From NCBI GenBank assembly GCA_025936275.1, contig JAICTR010000088.1, positions 1 to 9,174 of the forward strand: a stretch of 9,174 bases of DNA. Reading direction: 5' to 3'. This document shows, in pieces, positions 4,388 to 9,174 of the stretch (within the stretch, counting starts at the first letter, position 1; every line of letters begins with the position of its first letter). A program made the position numbers and the translations under genes. The DNA is from Burkholderiales bacterium (GTDB lineage Bacteria; Pseudomonadota; Gammaproteobacteria; Burkholderiales; Usitatibacteraceae). The notes under the pieces were generated by a model that was not told the origin of the DNA, made no database searches, and worked only from the letters and a program-made list of their open reading frames with translations.

Positions 4388-6271
4388 TCAATCCAGCGGC
4401 ACGCCGCGTGCCGCCGCAACGGCGAGCGGCGACACCGCGCTCGCGCCGTTCCCCCACGACCTGCGGATGTACGTCACCACCGCCGCGACCTCGTCGTCGC
4501 GCAGCACGTGCGCGAAGGGCGGCATGCCGTAAGGGCGCGGATTGCCCGCGGTGCTCGGCGGGAAGCCGCCGTTCAGCGTCATGCGCACGGCGTTCACCGG
4601 ATTCGCCATGAGGATCGCCTCGTTGTCGGCGAGCGGCGGATAGGCGAGGCCCTTGCCACGGCCGTCGTCGCCGTGGCAGCCGGCGCAGTGGTCGCGATAG
4701 ATGCGCTTGCCGCCGGCGAGGATCGGCGCGAGGCGCGCGTCGGGAATGCCGTCGCCGGTCGGTTCCGACGTTTTCTCGCGCTGCGACTTGAGGTAGACCG
4801 CGATCGCCTCGATGTCCTCGCGCGTAAGCCGCTGCAGGCTCTCCTTCACCACTTCGGCCATCGGACCGAACACCGCGCCGCGCGGAGCGACGCCGGTGGA
4901 AAGCAGCGACGCGATGTCCTCGAGCCGCCAGTCGCCGAGGCCGGTCTCGCGGCTCGCGGTGAGCGACGGCGCGTACCAGTTGAGCATCGGAATCAATCCG
5001 CCGCCGACTTCGGGCTCTTCCTTCACCCCGCCCCACGCGTTGCGCGCGGAGTGGCACGCGCTGCAATGCCCGAGGCCCTGCACGAGATAAGCGCCGCGAT
5101 TCCACTGCGCCGAGCGCTTCGGATCCTCGCGATACTCGCCCTTCGTGAAATACAGCGCGCGCCATCCGGCGAGCAGCGGCCGGCGATCGTAGGGAAAGCG
5201 CATCTCCGGCGCGCGGTTCTCGCGCTTCACCGGCGCGAGGCTCTTCAGGTACTCGAACATCGCATCGGAATCGGCGCGCGTCACCTTCGTGTAATTGGTG
5301 TACGGGAACGCGGGATAGAGATACTCGCCGCCGCGGCCGATGCCTTCGTGCAGCGCGCGGCGGAAATCGTCGGCGCTCCATTGGCCGAGCCCGGTCGCCG
5401 CATCGGGAGTGAGGTTGGTGCTGTAGATCGTGCCGAACGGCGTGGGAATCGCACGACCGCCCGCGAACGGCGCGCCGCCGGGAACGGTGTGGCATGCGTA
5501 GCAGCCGCCCGCGACGACGAGATACTCGCCGCGCGAGGCGGGCGGCGCGGGCGGCGGAGGCGGCACGTCGGGCGACTCGATGCTTCCGCAGCGCACCGGC
5601 GGCTTCAACGCGCCGGCCGCGAGCGGCGGCACGCGCTCGCCCGAAGCGCGCGTCGCGAGCCACGCCGCGATCGCGGAGATGTCGCCCGGCGCGAGGAGCG
5701 AGGCGACGTTCGCCATGCAGTCGGGTTCCTTCGCGTGCCGCAGGCCGCTACGCCATGCGCCCATCTGCGAGGCGACGTAGCGCGGATCGAGCCCGAGCAA
5801 TCCCGGCACCGCGGGCTCCATCCCTCCGAGTCCCTTGCCGTGGCATTCGACGCACGCCGGAATGTCGCGCGTGCGATCGCCGTGCGTGACGAGCGCTTCT
5901 CCGCGAGCGAGGAGCGCGCGATCGGCGAGCGGGGGCGGCGGCGCGGGCGGCGGTGCGAGCTTCGCGTAGTGCTCGGCGATCTCGTGCAGGTACGCATCGG
6001 AAAGGTACGCGACGATGTAGTTCATGGTCGCGGAGTGGCGGCGGCGGTCGCGGAAATTCGCGAGCTGCGCGTAGAGATATCCCGCGGGCTTGCCCGCGAT
6101 CGCGGGGAAGAATTCGTTGCCGCGGATGCCCTCGCCTTTCTTGCCATGGCACGCGGCGCACGCGGTGAGGCGCTGCTCGAGCGTGTCGGGGAGGTCGGCG
6201 GGAGCGGCGCTCGAGAAAACGGGCAGCGCGGTAAGGAGCAGCGCCGCGGCGCGCAGCAGGGTGCGCGCCAT
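4388..6271 (-). CDS. Pentaheme c-type cytochrome: c4-like diheme unit fused to ADH-type triheme subunit
   Basis: This 627-residue exported protein has five heme motifs: CAACH (38-42), CVECH (140-144), CYACH (257-261), CSACH (403-407) and CAGCH (529-533). Residues 1-23 are a signal peptide. The first two domains resemble cytochrome c4 (AIAGKPAGYLYAQL, then M83 and a DAYLHEIAEHYAKL helix). The last three match the triheme subunit of membrane-bound alcohol or gluconate dehydrogenases (GTIYSTNLTPD at about 280-290, LYPAFPYTNY at 318-327, GLGDW at 444-448). Two proline-rich linkers (about 107-114 and 235-244) separate the domains. It should pass electrons in the periplasm toward the respiratory chain; no dehydrogenase partner gene is in the window. 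The start at 6271 is set by the signal peptide, 5 nt after the MEDS gene stop, with no Shine-Dalgarno site. Confidence 0.9.
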   Translation of the reverse strand: MARTLLRAAALLLTALPVFSSAAPADLPDTLEQRLTACAACHGKKGEGIRGNEFFPAIAGKPAGYLYAQLANFRDRRRHSATMNYIVAYLSDAYLHEIAEHYAKLAPPPAPPPPLADRALLARGEALVTHGDRTRDIPACVECHGKGLGGMEPAVPGLLGLDPRYVASQMGAWRSGLRHAKEPDCMANVASLLAPGDISAIAAWLATRASGERVPPLAAGALKPPVRCGSIESPDVPPPPPAPPASRGEYLVVAGGCYACHTVPGGAPFAGGRAIPTPFGTIYSTNLTPDAATGLGQWSADDFRRALHEGIGRGGEYLYPAFPYTNYTKVTRADSDAMFEYLKSLAPVKRENRAPEMRFPYDRRPLLAGWRALYFTKGEYREDPKRSAQWNRGAYLVQGLGHCSACHSARNAWGGVKEEPEVGGGLIPMLNWYAPSLTASRETGLGDWRLEDIASLLSTGVAPRGAVFGPMAEVVKESLQRLTREDIEAIAVYLKSQREKTSEPTGDGIPDARLAPILAGGKRIYRDHCAGCHGDDGRGKGLAYPPLADNEAILMANPVNAVRMTLNGGFPPSTAGNPRPYGMPPFAHVLRDDEVAAVVTYIRRSWGNGASAVSPLAVAAARGVPLD

Positions 6272-6276
6272 CGCGA

Positions 6277-6741
6277 TCAAACGAGGAGGACGCGCTCGCG
6301 CTTGCAGAGCTGGTTCCAGAGGCGCTCGAGGCGGACCGCCGCGGCCGTGTTGCCACGCGACCGCAGCAACGCCGGCATCTGGCTGAAGGCGCGCACGGAG
6401 CGGCGGCCTTGGCCTGCTTGCTCGACGAGCGTGACGATCACGCGCTCGAAGCGCTCCCCGTCCGGCCATCCGTCCTCCATGAAATCGCGGAGGATACGCT
6501 CGGCCGGGAGCGGAAAATAGCGTTGCTCGTGCCGCGCCATCGCGAGGTCGATGCCGCGTTTCGCGAGATGGGCCTGGAGGACCGCGAGGTGCTCGGGCGT
6601 GGCGATCGCGATCGCCGCCTCGCCCGTCGCGAGGCCCACACCGATGAAGCGGCAGAGCGCCGCCATCGACATCGCCTCGTCGCCGTGGAAGACCGGCGCA
6701 CGGGGAAACGGGATGATGGAAGCGGAAACGGCCGCGGACAT
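6277..6741 (-). CDS. MEDS (DcmR sensory) domain protein
   Basis: This 154-residue cytoplasmic protein consists of one MEDS domain, the sensory domain named after the dichloromethane regulator DcmR and methanogen proteins and related in fold to KaiC/RecA-like ATPases. Visible family features are the early His (H19, in FHGDEA), F-x-x-x-G-L-x-x-G-E-A (32-42), an AIATPEHLAVL strand-helix (45-55), FMEDGWPD (87-94), the S-V-R-A-F-S-Q-M segment (115-122), the R-G-N-T-A-A-A-V-R-L-E segment (129-139) and LWNQL (141-145). No DNA-binding or kinase domain is attached, so it may act through a partner. The next gene, the pentaheme cytochrome, starts 5 nt after its stop. The start at 6741 keeps the whole domain; it lacks a clear Shine-Dalgarno site, and GAGAAT ends 6 nt before the ATG. 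Confidence 0.83.
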   Translation of the reverse strand: MSAAVSASIIPFPRAPVFHGDEAMSMAALCRFIGVGLATGEAAIAIATPEHLAVLQAHLAKRGIDLAMARHEQRYFPLPAERILRDFMEDGWPDGERFERVIVTLVEQAGQGRRSVRAFSQMPALLRSRGNTAAAVRLERLWNQLCKRERVLLV

Positions 6742-6787
6742 CGCTCGATTCTCGTCCGCGTGCGCCGAGCGGTCTGTCGGCCGGCTC

Positions 6788-7027
6788 CTACGAACGCTGC
6801 GACGATCCGCGCGCGTTGCGGTTGCCGTAGCGGGCGGGCACGTCCGGCGCGCGGGTGAAGACGCGCACGTACGACGGGCATTCGAAGAGCGCGCCGCGCG
6901 GCTCGCTGCCGGCGAGGCATTCCATGGCGCGGCGGCGATCGGGCTTGTGCAACCCGGGCGGAGCGAGGTTCGCGCACGTGAGGCAAAGCCCGCAGCGCGG
7001 CCCGCGCAGATCGCGTCGTGTCTCCAT
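6788..7027 (-). CDS. Small Cys-rich protein of unknown function
   Basis: I do not recognise this 79-residue protein. Five cysteines are visible at 12, 15, 18, 37 and 50, with the first three as C-G-L-C-L-T-C, a spacing that could bind zinc or an iron-sulfur cluster. It is basic and has no signal peptide or membrane span, so it is probably cytoplasmic. Third codon positions are strongly GC-rich, which supports a real gene. The frame is open upstream to 7204, but the start at 7027 is preferred because the protein character changes there and TACACT (7034-7039, minus strand) lies 6 nt before the ATG. It precedes the MEDS gene by 46 bp on the same strand and may head the MEDS-cytochrome operon. 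A role in redox or metal sensing is only a guess. Confidence 0.55.
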   Translation of the reverse strand: METRRDLRGPRCGLCLTCANLAPPGLHKPDRRRAMECLAGSEPRGALFECPSYVRVFTRAPDVPARYGNRNARGSSQRS

Positions 7028-7033
7028 GCGACC

Positions 7034-7039
7034 AGTGTA
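7034..7039 (-). promoter_or_regulatory. -10-like hexamer TACACT, leaderless geometry
   Basis: TACACT fits the TAnnnT core and ends 6 nt before the ATG at 7027. No -35 box is evident. The spacer between this gene and the divergent gene at 7278 (7028-7277) otherwise shows no gene; it contains a short start-stop frame beginning at 7155 that I reject. Confidence 0.3.
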
Positions 7040-7277
7040 CGAAGCGGCGCGCGCGGATCGTCCCGGCCGCATTCCCGCACGCGAGTCGCCCGCGCGCTGA
7101 TTCGCTTGTCGGCCCGCGGATACCTCCCTGCCTGTCGGATTAGGCGGGACCCCCATGGACGCGATCTCCGACGTGCGATGGCGGCGTAACGCGCACGCAT
7201 CCAACCGGACCGTCCCACAAAGGGCGAGCGGTCACTCGCGGTCGTATGGGCATCCATGAGCCGAAACGAGAGGTGCC

Positions 7278-7538
7278 ATGTCCCGAGCCACCATCAACAA
7301 GCGCGTGTTGGATACGCTGATCCGCGCAAAGCTCGCGAAGATGGGCGATTGCGCGCGCGTCGAGCCGCTTCCCGTCGCATGGCGACGACGCCGCGAGAAC
7401 GGCTGCAACTGGGAAATCCCCGGCTGGACCGGCGATGCGCGCGACGTCCAGGGCTGCCTCGAGCAGCTGCGCGATTACCTGCGCTTCCTGCGCGACCAGT
7501 TCGACATTCCCGAAGAAGAAAACGCGCGCTCGACCTGA
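7278..7538 (+). CDS. Small conserved-looking protein of unknown function (86 residues)
   Basis: A GAGAGGTG ribosome binding site (7268-7275) lies just before the ATG, and the composition fits a real gene. The protein has a basic N-terminal helix (about 5-22, INKRVLDTLIRAKLAKMG), a central segment with NGCNWEIPGW (41-50), and a C-terminal helix (about 55-75, VQGCLEQLRDYLRFLRDQF). Cysteines are at 25, 43 and 60. There is no signal peptide or membrane span. The pattern of a short helix, a C-N-W-E segment and a C-terminal helix is one I associate with small uncharacterised proteobacterial proteins, without a function. It converges on sat with an 18-bp gap, and its stop codon lies inside a sequence shared with 1882-1901. 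Confidence 0.75.
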   Translation: MSRATINKRVLDTLIRAKLAKMGDCARVEPLPVAWRRRRENGCNWEIPGWTGDARDVQGCLEQLRDYLRFLRDQFDIPEEENARST

Positions 7539-7552
7539 AGCGTCCCTCTCCC
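7533..7552. repeat. Second copy of the gene-end repeat (left part only)
   Basis: This 20-nt stretch matches 1882-1901 at 19 of 20 positions, including the TGA stop codon of the gene it follows. The right half of the hairpin seen at 1904-1930 is missing. Nearby, CGGGCC-GAAT-GGCCCG (7561-7576) forms a 6-bp hairpin inside the last codons of sat and could serve as the transcript end of the plus-strand gene. Confidence 0.5.
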
Positions 7553-7556
7553 CGGC

Positions 7557-8774
7557 CTAGCGGGCCGAATGGCCCGTGAGCTTCACCTCGACCTTCTCGC
7601 TTTCCTCGAGGCCCGCGTAGTACTCGCGCAGGATGGCGAGCACTTCGGGCCGGCTGAACTCGGCCGGCACCGGATCGCCTTCGGAGAGCCACTTGCGAAG
7701 CTTGGTGCCCGAGACCAGCAGGCGGTCGGCGTCATCGTGCGGGCAGGTGCGCGCCGAAGCCATGCCGCCGCACTTGTAGCACCAGAAGGTCCAGTCGATC
7801 TTCAGCGGCTGGATCGCGAGCGCGCCCGCGGGAATCTCGTCGAAGATGCGGTGCGAGTCGAACGGCCCGTAGTAGCTGCCGACGCCCGCGTGGTCGCGTC
7901 CGACGATGAGATAAGCGCAGCCATAGTTCTGGCGGAACACGGCGTGCAGCAGCGCCTCGCGCGGACCCGCGTAGCGCATGTCGAGCGGATAGCCCGCCTG
8001 GAGCACCGTGCCCGCCTTGAAGTAGCGCTCGATCAAAGTCGCGATCGCGCGCGTGCGCACTTCCGCCGGAATGTCGCCGGGCTTCAATTTCCCCAGCAGC
8101 GAATGCACCAGCACGCCGTCGCACACCTCGATCGCGACCTTCGCGAGGTACTCGTGCGAGCGGTGCATGGGATTGCGCGTCTGAAACGCGGCGACGCGCG
8201 TCCATCCGAGGCGCTCGAACTCGGCGCGCGTCTCGGCGGGCGTCTTGAAGAGCGCGCCGTACTGCGCCTTGAAGCCGCCGTCGGAAAGCACGGCGACGGG
8301 GCCCGCGAGGTTCACCTCGCCCTGCTGCATCACCATCTTCACGCCCGGATGCGCGGCGTCGGTGGTCCTGAAGACCGACATGCACTCGTGCGCCTTGTCG
8401 ATGCGGTACTTCTCCGTGACCTTCATCGTCGCGAGGAGCGAGCCGTCGTCGGGATCCAGGAGCGCAACCTCGGCGCCCACCGCGATGGACTCCGCCGTCG
8501 CGGCATCGGTCGAGAGCGTGATCGGGATCGGCCAGAAGGTGCCCGACGCGGTGCGCATGCCGTCGCACACGCCCTGCCAGTCGGCGTGCGTCATGAAGCC
8601 CTCGAGCGGCGTGAAGCCGCCGAGGCCGAGCATCACCAGGTCGCCTTTCTCGCGCGACGTGACCGTAAGCTTCGGAAGCGATTGCGCGCGGCGGCGCGCT
8701 TCCTCGGCGCGCGCGCCCTCGGCTCGCAGCGGGCGGAGCGCCCCGCCGCCATGGGGTGGGGTGAGTGCCGGCAT
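7557..8774 (-). CDS. sat: Sulfate adenylyltransferase (ATP sulfurylase), homo-oligomeric type
   Basis: This 405-residue enzyme converts sulfate and ATP to adenosine 5'-phosphosulfate and pyrophosphate, or runs in reverse in sulfur oxidisers to make ATP. The full length and all key motifs of the single-subunit type (not the CysD/CysN heterodimer) are present: an N-terminal PPHGG segment (6-10), QTRNPMHRSHE (198-208) with the nucleotide-binding His residues, HSLLGKLKPGDIP (224-236), and GRDHAGVG (292-299). Cysteines 332, 335 and 344 (WCYKCGGMASARTCPH) match the zinc-binding site of bacterial homologues. GGAGG lies 6 nt before the ATG. No aprAB, dsr, cysC or cysH gene is nearby, so the window does not say whether it is assimilatory or dissimilatory. 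Confidence 0.97.
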   Translation of the reverse strand: MPALTPPHGGGALRPLRAEGARAEEARRRAQSLPKLTVTSREKGDLVMLGLGGFTPLEGFMTHADWQGVCDGMRTASGTFWPIPITLSTDAATAESIAVGAEVALLDPDDGSLLATMKVTEKYRIDKAHECMSVFRTTDAAHPGVKMVMQQGEVNLAGPVAVLSDGGFKAQYGALFKTPAETRAEFERLGWTRVAAFQTRNPMHRSHEYLAKVAIEVCDGVLVHSLLGKLKPGDIPAEVRTRAIATLIERYFKAGTVLQAGYPLDMRYAGPREALLHAVFRQNYGCAYLIVGRDHAGVGSYYGPFDSHRIFDEIPAGALAIQPLKIDWTFWCYKCGGMASARTCPHDDADRLLVSGTKLRKWLSEGDPVPAEFSRPEVLAILREYYAGLEESEKVEVKLTGHSAR

Positions 8775-8856
8775 CGAATTCCTCCTTCGCGCTACGCTAG
8801 CACGCGGGCCGCGCGCGGGTCAGAAAGAGCGTTGATGCGCCGATAAGCGCGCTCGT

Positions 8857-8886
8857 TTGCCTCGCGCTCCCCGCGGCACGGATAAT
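8857..8886 (+). promoter_or_regulatory. Promoter of the phosphodiesterase gene, leaderless geometry
   Basis: TTGCCT (8857-8862) and GATAAT (8881-8886, five of six consensus bases) are 18 bp apart. The -10 ends 6 nt before the ATG at 8893, and the intervening CCCTCC is not a ribosome binding site, so the transcript may start at the start codon. The spacer 8775-8892 between divergent sat and this gene shows no other element I can support. Confidence 0.5.
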
Positions 8887-8892
8887 CCCTCC

Positions 8893-9174
8893 ATGAAAGT
8901 CTGCATCGTCTCCGACAGCCACGACCGCGCCGATCCGCTCGCCCGGGCGGTGCAGGAGGCGAAGGCGTTGGGCGCCGAGGCCGTGATCCACTGCGGCGAC
9001 CTCATCGGCGCGCAGACGGTGAAGCCGGCCCTCGCCGCGGGCCTCCCGGTGCACGCCATCCACGGCAACAACCTCGGCGACGCGCAGGCGATGCATTTCC
9101 AGTCGCGCAAGAGCGGCGGCCAGCTCCAGTACCACGGCGCGGAAGCGCAGCTCGAGCTCGCCGGCAAGCGCATC
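8893..9174 (+). CDS. YfcE/MJ0936-type metallophosphodiesterase, N-terminal part
   Basis: The first 94 codons are present; the gene runs off the window. The protein begins MKVCIVSDSHD, giving the D-x-H metal-ligand motif (D8, H10), followed by HCGDL (33-37) and HGNNLGD (57-63), the next two metal-binding blocks of calcineurin-like phosphoesterases. Size and order fit the small YfcE/MJ0936 group, which hydrolyses phosphodiesters with two Mn or similar ions in the cytoplasm. The third block reads GNN where many members have GNC/GNH-D, a tolerated variation. It is divergent from sat. The later His motifs are outside the window, so activity cannot be judged. Confidence 0.85.
   Translation, partial: MKVCIVSDSHDRADPLARAVQEAKALGAEAVIHCGDLIGAQTVKPALAAGLPVHAIHGNNLGDAQAMHFQSRKSGGQLQYHGAEAQLELAGKRI

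Noticed and set aside
4313..6520. Long open frame of 735 codons on the plus strand opposite the cytochrome gene
   Set aside because: The product is a low-complexity Arg/Ala/His-rich chain with no domain, and the minus strand holds five heme motifs in good order. Long antisense frames are expected in DNA this GC-rich.
7155..7260. Short plus-strand ATG frame (about 35 codons) in the 7028-7277 spacer
   Set aside because: No ribosome binding site before it, an Arg-rich unlikely product, and an end just before the well-supported start at 7278.
7028..7277. Riboswitch or other structured RNA in the spacer
   Set aside because: I looked for known conserved cores and paired elements and found only short, weak pairings such as GCGAG/CTCGC at 7224-7239.
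7569..8846. 425-codon plus-strand frame opposite sat
   Set aside because: It mirrors the sat codons in an antisense frame, is Arg/His/Ala-rich, and lacks a ribosome binding site; sat itself is beyond doubt.
1..9174. Mobile element, CRISPR array, tRNA or rRNA
   Set aside because: No transposase or integrase, no regularly spaced repeats, no terminal inverted repeats with target duplication, and no tRNA or rRNA conserved segments seen on either strand.

Overview
The window is GC-rich bacterial chromosome, densely packed with short genes on both strands. The gene set (multiheme c-type cytochromes, a DcmR-type MEDS sensory protein, a homo-oligomeric ATP sulfurylase, a BLH/DUF442 sulfurtransferase-like protein, an ExbB/MotA-type channel) fits a respiratory Gram-negative, most likely a betaproteobacterium. 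That assignment is inferred from gene families and composition, not from a marker gene. I see no rRNA, tRNA, CRISPR array, phage or insertion-sequence gene.

Layout, left to right. (1) 2-145, +: the 3' end of a universal stress protein, then a GC hairpin. (2) 300-1887, +: three genes joined by stop/start overlaps, encoding a very small MotA/TolQ/ExbB-like channel, a MotB-like single-span protein whose periplasmic part looks like a DUF2135/YfaP-type beta domain instead of a peptidoglycan-binding OmpA domain, and a third two-span membrane protein I do not recognise. This compact predicted ion-driven envelope machine is the best candidate here for an undescribed system. (3) 1930-2444, -: two small single-span membrane proteins that look related to each other; the shorter one (55 codons) is easy to miss. 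(4) 2577-3406, +: a cytochrome c'-like lipoprotein and a DUF442 protein, separated from the small membrane genes by a divergent spacer with three perfect inverted repeats. (5) 3381-4268, -: a patatin-like lipoprotein that overlaps the DUF442 gene tail to tail; upstream of it lies an AT-rich 11-bp inverted repeat. (6) 4388-7027, -: a probable operon of a Cys-rich small protein, a MEDS-domain protein and a five-heme cytochrome that appears to fuse a c4-type diheme unit to an alcohol-dehydrogenase-type triheme subunit. (7) 7278-7538, +: a small unknown protein. (8) 7557-8774, -: sat. (9) 8893-9174, +: the start of a YfcE-like phosphodiesterase, cut by the window edge.

Two patterns run across genes. 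Genes with clear Shine-Dalgarno sites (300, 2444, 2097, 3059, 7278, 8774) contrast with three or four genes lacking one, in which a -10-like hexamer ends exactly 6 nt before the ATG (2577, 8893, 7027, weaker at 6741); this suggests leaderless transcripts. In addition, a 20-nt sequence with 19 identities follows and includes the stop codon of two unrelated genes (1882-1901 and 7533-7552), and in the first case is part of a tandem-hairpin element.

Functionally, regions 4 and 6 point to periplasmic electron transfer and redox sensing, sat and DUF442 to sulfur metabolism, and region 2 to energised envelope work. No single pathway ties the whole window together.
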